This document shows positions 1 through 11,604 of a stretch of DNA of 37,320 nt, piece after piece. Numbering within the stretch: position 1 is the first letter of the stretch; each line of letters opens with the position of its first letter. Source of the stretch: Cudoniella acicularis. Lineage: Eukaryota > Ascomycota > Leotiomycetes > Helotiales > Helotiaceae. Made by a program: the position numbers and the translations under genes. The notes beneath the pieces were generated by a model. That model saw nothing but the letters and a program-made list of their open reading frames with translations. It ran no database searches and was not told the DNA's origin. The stretch is taken from assembly GCA_013054445.1 (NCBI GenBank), contig JAAMPI010000454.1:1-37320 (forward strand), in the 5' to 3' direction.

Positions 1-285
1 TTCACAACTTTGACTCCCTGTAACCAATCTCACTCACCGAGTTCCTCATAACCTAAACCCCATTGCCTTCTAAAACGCATAAAACAATTCCAGCGAACCC
101 CAAACATAATCGTGTATATACGCCAATCAAATTTGGTCGATTTACTTGGAGTTGTAATAGAGTGCGCAAGGGGGCTTTGCTGCCTAAGCGCGACCTGGGA
201 TCGCCTCGTTCTGCCTGCTGCTGCTGCCTTACTGCCTACATGGTGGTGCTACGCCGCGAGTTCGCGACGCACCTCGCGAGTAGAG

Positions 286-467
286 TATAAAAGATGAAAA
301 GAGACATTAGTTTTGGGATTTCTCTTTTCTTCGCGGGAAAATTCAGTTTTCTAGTCTTCTTCACACGGTAACACTAACTCACTCTCATCCATTCATCTCA
401 TACACTTTCCATCATCAATCCACCCCATCTACAAACCAAACCAAACCACCACCCACCAGCCGCAAAC
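286..467 (+). promoter_or_regulatory. TATA box and pyrimidine-rich leader of the AAA ATPase gene
   Basis: A TATAAAAG box lies at 286-293. It is followed by a C/T- and CA-rich leader that runs to the start codon at 468 and has the look of a fungal core promoter and 5' UTR. The preceding 285 bases hold no gene I can support; the short open frames there have no recognisable content. Confidence 0.55.
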
Positions 468-2153
468 ATGGCCACCCCCTCAACCACTTCAACCACCACT
501 GCCTACCACCAGGCCATGCACACCTACCTAACGCACCACAGCGCCCCCAAACCCGACACCTCAACCTTCGTGCTCTCCCTCCTCCGCTCCACGCACCCCT
601 CTCACCACATAACCAAAACCACAAAACACAAATGCGACCTCCTCAACTTCGCCCTCGCAGGACACGCCGTCGCAACTCCATCAAACGACTCCACACTCTA
701 CGACTCTACCCGTTTATCGCGCCAACCACATACAAGACTGCAGCGCCAGACAGAACCGAGCACGCTGTACGATGATGTGGCGTTTGGACGGTGGGTGTAT
801 GTGTGGGAGGGGAAGGAGTTTTTGGTGTTTGGGTGCTCATATATTGAGTTGTATCGGCCTAAGCATGATTATTTTTATGTTTTGGCTCCGAAAATTAATC
901 AAAACGGAGATGGGAAGGAGGAATCGAGACACCATCCTGATACCGACGCGTTGCTCCTAGCGGTAGCAGACTGGAGTGCAGCACTGCACAACGAGATCTA
1001 CGTCTTCGATGATGGTAGCTGGGAGAAAGACCGCGAGCTCTTTACCAGCGTACAGGACGCCTCATGGGACGATGTGATTTTGAATCAAGACATGAAAGAT
1101 TCTCTCATCGCGGACGTGCAGGGCTTTTTCGACAACCAAGCCCTTTACAAGAAACTCGCTGTTCCGTGGAAACGCGGCGTCATTTTGCACGGAGTGCCTG
1201 GGAACGGAAAAACGATTTCCATAAAAGCACTTATCAATTCTCTGAGTAAGAGGGAGGATCCAGTGCCGAGTCTTTATGTGAAGAGTTTTGACAACTGCAA
1301 CGGCCCGAAACGATCTATTCGTAGTATCTTCTCCCATGCGAGGACCATGGCTCCCTGTATTCTCATCTTTGAGGATCTGGATAGTTTGGTGACGGCAAAA
1401 ACACGAAGCTATTTCCTCAACGAAGTCGACGGCCTAGAATCCAACGACGGGATTCTCATGATAGGATCCACGAACCATCTTGAGAAATTAGATCCTGCCA
1501 TTTCGAAGAGACCGAGCCGTTTTGATCGGAAGTATCATTTCCGGGTTCCGGATGTGAAGGAGAGGGAAGCATATGCGAGGTTTTGGAGGGGGAAACTAGA
1601 GGGGAGTGAGATGGTGGCGTTTCCCGAGGAGCTTTGTGCGGTTATTGCGGGGTTGACTGAGGGGTTTAGTTTTGCGTATTTGAAGGAGTTGTTTGTTATT
1701 GCGCTGATGACTATTGCGAGGGGGACGGTGAGGGATGATGGTGAGAATGAGGAGGAAAAGGGAAGTGAGTCATCGGATGGCTTTGATGTTGTTATGGAGC
1801 TTGATGAGAGTGCTGCTTCTGATGCTCCTGCTGAGCCAACAACCGAGAGCAAAAAGTCCACCAAGAAGGCCTCCAAGAAAGCAACAAAGAAGGTTGTTCC
1901 AAAGAAAACTCAAAAAATGCCAGAAATCGAGGTACCGGAAGAACTCAAGGAGAATTTGCTTTTCAGGGCGATTAAGGCGCAGACGAAGACGCTGTTGGAG
2001 GAAATGGATAATTCTGAGGAGGATGATTGGGAAGATGGGCAGCCGAAGACGAAGGGTGCTGCTTGGAGGGATTATCAAAGGCAGCTGGCTAGATTGGGTG
2101 GTGGTGGGTGTGGGGATAGTGATTGCGAGGATAGTGAGTGTGAGTGTGAGTGA
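468..2153 (+). CDS. AAA-family ATPase (BCS1/CDC48-like AAA domain), 561 aa
   Basis: This single-exon gene encodes an ATP-driven remodelling enzyme of the AAA family; the substrate is unknown. A family-specific N-terminal region of about 200 residues comes first. The AAA core follows, with Walker A GVPGNGKT at residues 242-249, Walker B ILIFEDLD near 298-305, the sensor stretch GSTNH near 330, and an arginine-finger-like RPSRFDRKY near 347. After the core comes a lysine/alanine-rich, low-complexity linker (about 458-485), then an acidic tail that ends in a cysteine/glutamate-rich peptide. No transmembrane segment is obvious, which argues against a true mitochondrial Bcs1. Many fungi carry several paralogues of this soluble kind. 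The ATG at 468 is the first in frame after the TATA box and leader. The gene converges on the flippase gene. The ATPase call is firm; the cellular role is open. Confidence 0.9.
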   Translation: MATPSTTSTTTAYHQAMHTYLTHHSAPKPDTSTFVLSLLRSTHPSHHITKTTKHKCDLLNFALAGHAVATPSNDSTLYDSTRLSRQPHTRLQRQTEPSTLYDDVAFGRWVYVWEGKEFLVFGCSYIELYRPKHDYFYVLAPKINQNGDGKEESRHHPDTDALLLAVADWSAALHNEIYVFDDGSWEKDRELFTSVQDASWDDVILNQDMKDSLIADVQGFFDNQALYKKLAVPWKRGVILHGVPGNGKTISIKALINSLSKREDPVPSLYVKSFDNCNGPKRSIRSIFSHARTMAPCILIFEDLDSLVTAKTRSYFLNEVDGLESNDGILMIGSTNHLEKLDPAISKRPSRFDRKYHFRVPDVKEREAYARFWRGKLEGSEMVAFPEELCAVIAGLTEGFSFAYLKELFVIALMTIARGTVRDDGENEEEKGSESSDGFDVVMELDESAASDAPAEPTTESKKSTKKASKKATKKVVPKKTQKMPEIEVPEELKENLLFRAIKAQTKTLLEEMDNSEEDDWEDGQPKTKGAAWRDYQRQLARLGGGGCGDSDCEDSECECE

Positions 2154-2468
2154 GTGGTGGCGGGTGCCCCTCAAAGATCGATCGCGGTGGAGGCGTGAGT
2201 GGCTGGTTTGAAAGAAAGGAATCTGGTAACTGCCTGGAATGGATAGAATCCATTCTTTAGATTCTTAAACGAATAACTTGCATGACATTACTTACGACCT
2301 CCAATCTTCCTTATCGTCAGGAGAAGCCCTCGGCCCAGGGTATGGTTTGTTATTTTCTTATCTAAAGAGCTCTTCGTTGGATCTATCTGACTAAGAAAAG
2401 GGGTATATAAAACTGCAACGCAAAAGCAAAGGTATCTCTCTATAAACACTTACCTCGCTATATATCAA
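2154..2468. other. Convergent intergenic region, no gene seen
   Basis: This is the 3' flank shared by the AAA ATPase (+) and the flippase (-). It presumably carries both 3' UTRs and polyadenylation signals. A TATATAAAA string near 2403 lies between two gene ends and is not treated as a promoter. Confidence 0.5.
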
Positions 2469-5400
2469 TCACTCCCCGCCCACGCTCCCGACCTCCTCCT
2501 CACCCTCATCTCCATTCCTCCCCGCTTCCATCCCCAACTTTCCCTCATTCTCAATCTCCTGCCAAAGATCCACAACACTCGGCCAGAATCTCCTCCGCAC
2601 AGCACTAACTCCCAACTCAAAAACAACCAAAGTCCAAACAACCACGATTTGTGTAGCCCACCATGTAGGGTTCCGTCCAAAGATATGCATGAAGCCTTGA
2701 TAAGGGGAGTAAGGACCAGGAGTATTCGCATAGATGCCTGAAAGGAGGAGATTCCATGCCCACCAGCCGGCTATGGTGAGGACGAAGCCGAAAATGGGGA
2801 TCCAGGTTTTGTGGTAGTAGTCGAGGAGTCTATTGGGGATGAAGTGGTTAGATGTGGCGTTGGAAAAACTAGATGAGGAGGGGATGCTTACAAGAGTTTG
2901 ACATTGATGATAATGACACAAACGGAAAAGGCCATGTCGCCGATGGCGAAGAGACCTTGATCTGTCGTGAAGGAGATGACACCGTAAAGGTAATATATCA
3001 TAAAGTAGATAATGAGAGATTGGATGGCGGCGATGAGCATCCATATGCCGCATTTCTGCAGATTGAATGCACGACACTTCTGCCCATAGATGTATATTTC
3101 AGGGACAGCCAGCAAAGTTGTAGCAGAAATATCTTGTTCAAAGATTCCGGGGAGCATGACGCACAGGGAGGTGAAAAAGAGGTTCCAGAAGGTGAGGGAC
3201 CAGGATTCGAAAAGGGATGTTCCGGTATAGCCATTCCATTTCTGATATAACACTTGGATGCAATAAAATAACATTTCCTTCCAAAAGGTGGTGAGGATAT
3301 ATTTGGATGTACGAATATAGTTCCAATGGCCATGAACGAGAAGGAGGCGCTGGAGAAACCGGAATTGAGCGATCGAATAGTCTGCTACTCTTGCCGCTTG
3401 AAGTCCTTCTTTCCCGCTGATGCCGACGCCAACGTGCGCTTCTTGGATCATGGCGATGTCGTTGCCGCCATCTCCAATTGCAAGGGTGATGGAGTCAGGG
3501 ACTTTGTGTCGGATGCTCTTAACCATGCTAGCCTTTTGAAATGGGGATGCGCGACAACATATGACGGAATCAACACGAAGTAGAAAGTCATAAAAATGTG
3601 CACTCACTGTAATATCATTTTCAACTCCCATGAGTGTCTGACCGTCGATGACAACAACAGAATGAGGAACTCTGCCTTCTGTAACTTTCAGAAAAGCTGA
3701 ATTGATCTGCTCTTTGAGATCTCCTTTCTGGTGGTCGAGAATAATAATCTCGGAATAAGTTTTGCAGATTCTTGCCGAGTGCGCAATATTAATAGCAGTC
3801 TCGCGCTTGTCTCCAGTTAACATCCAGATCTTGATATTTGCCTTCTGGAGTTTTTCAATCGTCTCGGGAACGCCGTTCTGTAGCTTATCTTCGATACCAG
3901 TAGCGCCGGAAAGTTCAAAGTTCTTCTCGATTATTTCCGCGGCGGATTCAATCAATTCTTGCCGATCGGCAAGGCTGGTGGTAGCTTCATGATACACCTT
4001 GGACCAGCCAGTGTATTCATCTTCCATGATGAATCGATAGCCGAACATCAGGGTTCGCAGTCCTTCAGAAGCAAATTCGTCAATGTGTTCAAGGCAGCGC
4101 TCAAAAATGAATCCATCGTCCGAACTATCAGAATCATTCCTAGTAATAGGACTGTTAGGTTCCGATGAAGGCAATGAAAGGAATCTTCTATCGATTTGGG
4201 CGGATTTTCGCAAGCCGTTTCCTCCTTCAATCTCATCGCGCTGTCTCCGCCTTGAGACCGGAGAACACTCGTCAAGAGTGACACTTCTCCTTTGAGCGTC
4301 CCTCTGTCTTGAGCTTGGTGAAAATTCGTCGAGAGTTATGCTACTTCTCTGGGGCGCCATTCTCTTTATGTTCATACTAGGTCTTTCCAAGTGCAAACTT
4401 GACCTCGTAAAGCTCCTTCGAATTTCATCATCGTTACTCTTGCGAATAATCGCTTCCTCGACCTCGAAGCTTTTGCGCAGCTGATGTCGCTCTCTAACTT
4501 CGGATGCCTTTAGCAGTGCCAAAGATGAGTGTCTAAGCCTTGGCAGGATGACAGAGTCCGCCCCTTTGCAGAATATGCATATTCTCCCATCAGGAAATCG
4601 GACGATAATTGACATGCGCTTTCTCTTGCTGGTGAATTCGACCACATCAAGGATTTCATATACCTCCTGAAGAGAGGACTCTGACTCTGGGGGTGTAATT
4701 GATAACGTAATTAAATGTGTTGTTCTGTCAGTGACGATATAACCCAATTCTGCCGCAGCCTCGACCAGAGCAAGCTCGTCAGGCGATGCGGCCTGGAACC
4801 CAGTTTGTCCATTTCCCCGAGTTTCTGGAAAACAAGTATGGCAAAGCGCTAGAGACAGGAGGAAGAACCGCACTTTCTTTGTCAAATCGGGATCGGGATG
4901 TCTCCAGAGACTTTGTAAAAATTCTTTGGCGGATGAGTTTCGATTTGCATTACGTTGCGACGCATACCGTTCCAAGGTTGGTACATTCAACGATCTTCTG
5001 CCGGCTGGGAACGATAATCCATCGGTAGAGGATCGTACAATAGCTGTCGGTTTATGTTCTGCAACAATTGGTGTTGAGCCGACTCCGTCGTGGGAAATGG
5101 ATCTTAGCATTGTTGTCCTGTTCCCGCGTTGGAAATCTTGCTCTTTTTTCTCCATTGGCACCACCACGCCGTGCAACAAAGCCCTTCCAGCAACACTGAT
5201 TTTCCGGAACCGCATCACGTTATCTGTCAAGGTTCCGGTCTTATCAGAAAATATGTAGCTGACCTGGCCAAGATTCTCATATATGTTTTGTGTGTTGGAT
5301 ACCATTGGCGTGTTCGATACTTCGTCATACATCTCCACATCATGCAAAAGAAGGAATTGGGCGAACTTGACAAGTTCAAGACTGATATAAAGTGCCAGAG

Positions 5401-7066
5401 GGATCAAGTTGTTGAACTCGATAACAAATGCGATAAAGATTTCGGCTGGGCCGAGATGCGCTCCAGCCAAGTACCAGGCTCTACTTTCAAATATAATGGT
5501 CCATATCTCGTACCCTGCAGTACAACCTACTGCCAGCAGGAGCACAAATGCGACGAGAACTAACACCACGCGATTGGTTATGAACTGAATTGCTGGTGCC
5601 TTCGCCCTGGGATTTTTGCTCGCGTTCATCCGGATCTTGCATTCTTCACCGGTGTTGATGACTAGTCCAATGGCTCGAATTGTGTTTCTAAGTGTGCTGC
5701 CACGGTACACAATGTTGTCCAGTGTGACAGGTGAAGTCTTTCCATTCAAAGTGACTCTGCCAAAGAACTCATATAGATTGAGGTTGGGGTCCTCAACCGT
5801 AAAAGATGCACGACATTTGGATATGTCGACCAAAGTCTCGCAGGAAAGCAGGCCTGGATGTCTTCTGCTTTTAAGATTAGTCTCGCCGTCCAGTGCCATG
5901 GTCTCGATGTATGCAATTCCATCTCTGCCATCGGTGTAGAGGAGCACAATATCGGCTGGTATCGGGTCATTACGATTCAACTCAATGACATCTCCCACTT
6001 TGATGTCTTTCCACTTGACCGTGGTCCAAGTTGCGTCCAAGTCGGCGCTGTCCTCTACAGTGGGCTTGTGGACATGCTCCTCGTCTCCGGATACAACGAC
6101 AGGCGTCACTCCAGCTAGATCTTTTCGAGCCGGAATTGAGTCATCTCGTCTGAGGCAATTCCAGTGTTCCTTGCCTGCGCTGAAAGGAGAATTTCTCGAA
6201 ACTGAAATTCCTCCTGATCCCAATGCGCGCAGGGCACGTGCAGGCCTTCTATTGTCCAACTTGTCCAGCTGGTAACGGCGGAAGTCGTCATAGCCCTCCC
6301 TGGCAATGGTCAAAACCAAAAAGAATACTACAGGAAGAAAGGTGGTGTATGTCCCGGTTGTACTGAGTCCAGGTACCATTTGCGCGCTACCAATAATGAG
6401 GAAGTAAAAATTGGCCGGTTTCGAGAATTGAAACCAGAGCTGGTAGGGAAGAAAGGTCCAAATAGTGTAACGACTGGAGCGGATACTGTTGTCGATATGT
6501 GGTTTTCCAGTTCTTTCATCAATCAGTGGGAATTTCCTCGATATGTCGAGTTCGATATGGCGACCATCCTTTGTTGGTAGCATCTCCTTCCGTCGAAGAA
6601 TGCCTTGAATGACATGTTTCCTGTACCACAGACCGGAGTTCCGCAAGATCTTCTCCTTGCTCCACTTGAGTGACAGATTGAAGTTTGGAAGAGTGGGCTT
6701 CCGAAAGAATGGCCTCCTCGGATGACTCCTAACATCCGCTCGATCCCCAAGGTCACCTTCCTTGGAAGCATCACAACTCCAAGTTGCAATTTGAGAATCC
6801 GCCTGGTACTTTTCATTTTGAAGAAGTTCTGAAGAATTTTCAGTGCTCAGCCCTGGCTTTGCTTCCTTCAACTCTCCATGTGGAGTGATGACCAGATCTG
6901 CTTCTGGCGTTGGAGCACACCCTAGCAAAGACTGGCGGTTGGGCGACGGATTAATGACAATCCCCGGGATTACGGATGTTGAGGTTGGGTGAAATGGGCT
7001 ATCATTGTTGACTTGATGTGGTTTATTTCGCGACGAGTCCGAATCTTCCTCGTTCGGACCATCCAT
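2469..7066 (-). CDS. P4-type phospholipid-transporting ATPase (flippase), Dnf3-type, 1511 aa, two exons
   Basis: The CDS is complement(join(2469..2829,2892..7066)). The intron 2830-2891 (62 nt) has donor GTAAGC, branch CTAAC and acceptor AATAG, and it restores the reading frame across VKLL to LLDYYHKTW. The protein moves phospholipids from the outer to the cytosolic leaflet in Golgi, endosome or plasma membrane. Visible motifs are the DGETN actuator loop near residue 391, the phosphorylation motif DKTGTLTDN at D608, TGDKRETA near 1082, and the hinge motif GDGGNDIAMIQ near 1197. Ten membrane segments are expected; the last ones lie across the splice site and in exon 2. Without exon 2 the protein would stop at 2888 and lose its last helices. 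The long serine-rich insert in the nucleotide-binding region and the extended N-terminus fit the Dnf3 group better than Drs2 or Dnf1/2, but that subtype is inferred. P4-ATPases usually work with a Cdc50-family subunit; none is encoded here. Confidence 0.93.
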
Positions 7067-8554
7067 GGTCAGGTGTTAAGAGACTCGTATCCACCGCGAC
7101 GATGACCGCGCGCAGCGCCGTGATAGTGTAAGTTGAAGGATCTCAGGTCGGCCAAGTCAGTCGGAGCTCATTTCCGAAACGACCGATTTGCGCTCGATGG
7201 TCCATAACTATGTCCTCGACATAGAATGTTGAAGAAATACACGAGGTGTGAAAAGGCAAAGCCGCAGTCCGACAAGTTTTTTGTGAATCTTGTTTAAGTG
7301 AGGGTGAATACGAAAGGTACAACATGGAATCTGTTCATGTTACGGCGAGGCCGGAAATGACCAATGACGTGGGTCCTTTGAACACGGGTAGCGACCGTGA
7401 GAGTGGCTTGGCATTGGTTGAACCAATAGAATGCACCCATTCAGCCCCATGCATCACGAGATTGCTATGGCTGATATATTTTCCGAGGTCATGCATCTGC
7501 ATCTCTGATCCTCTGCTGCTGGATGAGTTTTCTCATAAACAAGAACTCTGAGGGACTCGTCGTGAATAAATTCATACTGAATGAGTAGCTAAACTGACCA
7601 TGCAAGATCTTATCAATATGGCCATGGCACTTAAGTAAGCTTGTGGTCCCCACAATACAGTGCATGTTGGGAAACTGTGTCGTAGGTTTGACGCCGTATG
7701 AAGTGAAGATCGTCTCGCTATGCTTGCGAAAATCTGAAATCACAATTCATGTTGATATCTGATTTCGAACAAGCGCGTTTCTAGCGTGAAAAGAAACAAT
7801 TATGATCGATAAGCACTGGATAGCAGTTGAGATAAATTTCCACGGTTGTTTGTGGAGACAGCCCACGTTTTCATGAAAAGCCTTCGAGTTTCCGCAAAGT
7901 GCTTTGAGACACATCAGAATTCGTATACAGCTTCAGAAATCGACCACCCGACAAACTCTAGTTAACAATTTTTTTAGCAAAGTAAGTTCTCTTCAATGAA
8001 AAAGCAAAATGAGTCCCTATCGTATTCGTGGACCCGACAGATTGGGTTCGTTGAATGTGAACACATGGAGTATGCAATGAAATATCGCGACACTTGTCAA
8101 GTCTTTGCAGGTGAACACTTGTCTCGAGCATCCATGACCGGCATGCGCTTCCACTCAAATGGCGCATCTAGTTGATAGGGATGTTGATGTGAATGAGGTT
8201 GGAATGCGAGCTGGACGTTACAACTCAACAGGGCTTGACGCGGGCGCGTTTGCTTGCTTGACAATGGCCTCTCCTCCGGCTTGCAACACCACAACCCAAC
8301 CCAAATCACCTCACGAACCAGAGGAATACACCGCCGCCGCCAACATGAACTCCTCATATTTGAGATTCCACTCGTCCAACCACCAAATGCGCCCATCTGT
8401 ACGGCAATGGATTGGATCGAGAATGCGCCCGCCATAACATCAATTACCTCAATGTCAAAGCACAAAACAATAGCGCCCTCAATCGCAACACGGTGACACT
8501 CCATCAATCCTCCTCCTGGGAGACTTCAAGAGACAACTCATCGCAGCAGATAGC
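7067..8554. other. About 1.5 kb without a recognisable gene
   Basis: This stretch must contain the promoter and 5' leader of the flippase (start codon at 7066, minus strand). I find no protein similarity, RNA gene or repeat. The longest open frame is on the minus strand at 8097-8507. It lies opposite a CA-rich sequence and reads like a shadow of low-complexity DNA. Another minus-strand frame (7489-7743) has ordinary composition but no recognisable motif. Either could be a lineage-specific exon; neither is supported. Confidence 0.4.
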
Positions 8555-9531
8555 ATGCCTGCAGCTATCGTATCACGCACGACCGGAATCCTGAGGAGAG
8601 AAATCGTCGCAGCTTTCGGAAAAGATGCCAGATGCCAACGCGCTATCTGACAGCCAGGAAACCCAAATATCCTCCAATGCGCAACATGATCACATCGACT
8701 TGGCCACCAATGTGCAGGAGATCGTGAGGCAATAGAAGCGCTAGGGCGTGGATGAAGAATACCTGTTGTTTCCAGCAGACCTAACGAAAGACGACGAGAA
8801 GGGGACGAGCGATATCAATGGTATAGCTATTCTATCTGGCGGCTTCGATCCTTCTAAACATTATGCTAGTTGCTAACTGTTCGCAGTCGCGGTGCTCCAA
8901 AACTTCCTCGAAGTCCTCACAATCATTGGCGTGGGCAAGAAACCAAAACGAGTCATCCTCACAACTTGCGCAAAACAATACGGCGTGCATATTGGCCCAG
9001 CCGAATGTTTAATGTTGGGATCTGGGCCTTGAATCGACAGCGAACGCGAAGGTCGACCTCCCAACTTCTACAATACCCACAACGAATTCTGGCTTCTGCA
9101 GCGAAGAATGGCGGCTGGGATTGGGCTGTTGCATATCCAAATGACATTATCGGCGTCACTCGAGGCAATTCCATAACCTTGAGCACCTATCTTGCCGTAT
9201 CTGCCACGGTTGGCAAGGAGTTGGGGGGAGGGGGGAGCTAGAATTTCCTGGCTTGGAAAAGTTTTACACCTCTTCGACTGTTTCGCCTACTCCCCACGGC
9301 GAAAAAAATGCCTGGGAATATATCGCACAAAGAGAGAATGTGGGAAGAGAGGCACTCGAGAAATCTGCATGGGGATTCCTCGGATTCGTGCTTGGAAGAG
9401 ACTACGATATCGTTATTAGCATGTCTAAAGCAAGGAGGCTTGGTTGGACTGGATACATCGATACTTGGGGAGCCTTTGAGCGAGCACTCGATGATCTGGA
9501 AAAGGAACAAATTACCCCAATTCGCGAATAA
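8555..9531 (+). pseudogene. Dead PRISE-like NAD(P)-dependent reductase (SDR family)
   Basis: Fragments of one protein can be followed in order through several frames. An N-terminal Rossmann stretch begins at the ATG at 8555 (SRTTGILRREIV, a damaged T-G-x-x-G-x-x-G loop). Next come HDHIDLATN, then EEYLLFPADLTKDDE, and a relict intron at 8821-8886 that keeps GT, CTAAC and AG. After the intron come LQNFLEVLTIIGVGKKPKR and AKQYGVHIGP, then NFYNTHNEFW, then GGWDWAVAYPNDIIGVTRGN in another frame, and finally an open tail 9253-9531 (SKARRLGWTGYIDTW). The set matches progesterone-5beta-reductase/iridoid-synthase-like fungal SDRs, usually about 350-400 aa. At least four stops interrupt it; several are explained by CAG-to-TAG or TGG-to-TGA changes. 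There are frameshifts near 9090 and in the G-run near 9228-9240. It is the first of a run of Rossmann-fold genes. Confidence 0.8.
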
Positions 9532-10058
9532 GTAAACAGCATTGAAATCGGAATTTTTTTAACAGGGCAATCGAACATCAATTGCGGACCTACAGCCTTC
9601 AGGCCCTGTTCAAAATCCATACCATCTCGAGTCAATCAAAGCCTACGTTTCATTCAGTGCTCCGACTCAGTATTTTTGCACTAGTTCGAAAGTTTACGTC
9701 AAACTCAAAGACTTTCTCCCTTTTCCCATACGGAAACACTTAAATTGCTCAAGTCGGACAAACTCATCATCATTGTCCCGAGCAGAAGAAATGTAGGAGC
9801 TCAGATAGTCTCCGAGATTCCGCCTCATTTATTCAATTATTTATTCTTCCTAACATCTTTCCTTCGCTTGCGTTCTTCACTGACTACCGCCTCTTATTGA
9901 ATTTCATTCCTCTTTCAAACAACTTCACCTCTATACAGAAAGAAACATACCGTCGATTTCGGATTTCCGTACAATCGCTCACTTCCTTGAATAATTCCAT
10001 CCACATCTCCTCTCTAAACTCCTTCTAAGCAAACCAATAGAGCGAATTACCAACCACC
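9532..10058 (+). promoter_or_regulatory. Upstream and leader region of the Ayr1-like SDR
   Basis: The last 200 bases before the ATG at 10059 are strongly pyrimidine- and A-rich with no open frame, as expected for a fungal promoter and 5' UTR. No discrete TATA box or operator could be picked out. Confidence 0.4.
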
Positions 10059-11192
10059 ATGCCTCTCGACTCCGTCCTCGTAACAGGCTGCACATCAGGT
10101 AGTATCGGCAGCGCTCTCGCCCTCGCCTTCCACTCCACAAACTCAATCCACGTCTTCGCAACCGCCCGCTCTCTCAACCACCTCCAACATCTAACTCACC
10201 TCCCCAACCTCACGCCTATCGTCCTAGATGTCACCTCCCCTCTTTCCATCACCGCCGCCGTAGAACTCGTGAAGAAGACCAAAGACGGGAGATTGAAGTA
10301 TTTGGTTAATAATGCCGGAGTTGGCATGGTGATGCCACTTCTAGATGTGGATATCGAGAAGGCGAAAAGTGTGTATGATGTTAATATTTGGGGCATGCTT
10401 GCTGTAACGCAGGCGTTTGCTCCGCTGCTTGTTGATGCGGGGAAAGAAAGAGAAGGAGGTGTCGTTGTTAATATTGGGAGTAGCGCAGGTGTGCTGCCTC
10501 TTCCTTGGGTTGGTCCGTCCGTGACTTTTCTTTTTCTCTCTTTTTGCTACTCTCGTATTCTCCTTGTTGCTTGTCAAGATTCTCAACTGATAAAACATGC
10601 ATCTAACGAGTCGAATGAACAAAAGGGATCTACCATACCTCCAAAAGCGCCGCAAACCTCCTCTCAGAAATCCTCAGGTTGGAACTCGAACCCCTCAATA
10701 TTCGCGTCTTGACAATCGTCGCTGGAATCATAAAAACGAACTTCTTCTCTGGAATCTCATCATCTTTCTCTCTACCCTCTACATCCTACTATTCTTCGAT
10801 GCTAGAGGTGTTGAAGAGGATAGCCGGAGGCGAAACCCCGGGGAACGCGATGACGCCAGAGGAATTCGCAGCAAATGTTCTGCGTGCTGTGTTGAATGGG
10901 AAGAGAGGGAATAGGTACTGGGGGATGGGAACCCTGGGGTGGAGTGTTCCTGTTGTGGGGTGGTTCCCTGGGTGGGCTTTGGTGAGTTTTTTTTTTCCTT
11001 TCTCCTTTCTCTATGTTTCTTTTGGCTTGAGAGATAGGGGTAGAGAGGGAACTTAGAAAGGAAGTGGGAAGTGAGAAGGGTAATGGCTGATGGCTGATTT
11101 TTCGTGTGATGTAGGATTGGTATTGTCGGCAGCGAGGGGGGTTGAAGGATTTTCGTGCTCGTGTTGAAGTAGCAGTAGCGGGAGGAGAATAA
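10059..11192 (+). CDS. Short-chain dehydrogenase, 1-acyl-dihydroxyacetone-phosphate reductase (Ayr1)-like, 295 aa
   Basis: The CDS is join(10059..10512,10626..10981,11115..11192). Intron 1 (113 nt) has a weak donor GTCCGT but a clear CTAAC branch and acceptor AAAAG. Intron 2 (133 nt) is GTGAGT to ATGTAG. Splicing gives a classical SDR: cofactor loop TGCTSGSIG at residues 9-17, NNAG at 84-87, and the active-site YHTSK with Y154 and K158. The helix LLSEILRLELEPLNIRV follows, then a C-terminal region with the hydrophobic stretch VPVVGWFPGWAL and a short tail. Layout and length fit fungal Ayr1-type enzymes, which reduce 1-acyl-DHAP with NADPH at the ER or lipid droplets. Related SDRs in this branch act on other lipids or secondary metabolites, so the substrate is inferred. 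Intron 1 is needed to keep the YxxxK motif; unspliced, the frame ends near 10712. Confidence 0.85.
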
Positions 11193-11322
11193 AAGTTGGA
11201 AATTCAATGTTAACCCTTGACACAATACATGAAGCCTAATATATTTAATGATTGGGGATAATACCTTGATAGATAAAATGTTAGTTTCTAAATCGTTTCT
11301 TATTCAACTAGTAGTGGCATAG

Positions 11323-11600
11323 TGTCACGACCCGAGGTCATGTGATCAGTCACGTGGGGGCCGAGGGATCGAGGGGACGAGGTGAGCTCGTCGGCCTATC
11401 GATATCTCGATCCCCTAACNACNACNACCACNACCTATATAGCCATATAGNTTTCCTATGTTNGAGNNNGTGCTNAACTNATATTCNAATATCATCACTT
11501 GATTAGGATAACGCTCTNCCAGAACCTGCTTNACGCTTCNAAGGCTAAGTAAACCCCGTTCACGTGACATCGAGATCTCACGTGATAACAGAACGTTACA
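11323..11600. mobile_element. Solo LTR of a retrotransposon, with ambiguous bases
   Basis: A 278-bp segment begins TGTCACGACC and ends GAACGTTACA, so it has the TG...CA ends of a long terminal repeat. It is flanked by CATAG (11318-11322) and TATAG (11601-11605), a 5-bp target-site duplication with one C/T difference. CACGTG boxes occur near both ends. All the ambiguous N bases of the window fall inside it (about 11420-11540), which suggests collapsed or poorly resolved copies of a multicopy repeat. No internal retrotransposon sequence remains, so it is a solo LTR. The superfamily is not determinable here; the end sequence resembles fungal Gypsy LTRs. Confidence 0.72.
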
Positions 11601-11604
11601 TATA

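Noticed and set aside
7489..7743. Minus-strand 84-codon frame
   Set aside because: No motif, no homologue recognised, and no convincing intron to extend it; possible but unsupported.
8097..8507. 136-codon open frame on the minus strand
   Set aside because: Composition follows a CA-rich opposite strand, there is no motif, and frames on the other strand are equally open; no splice or start context supports it.
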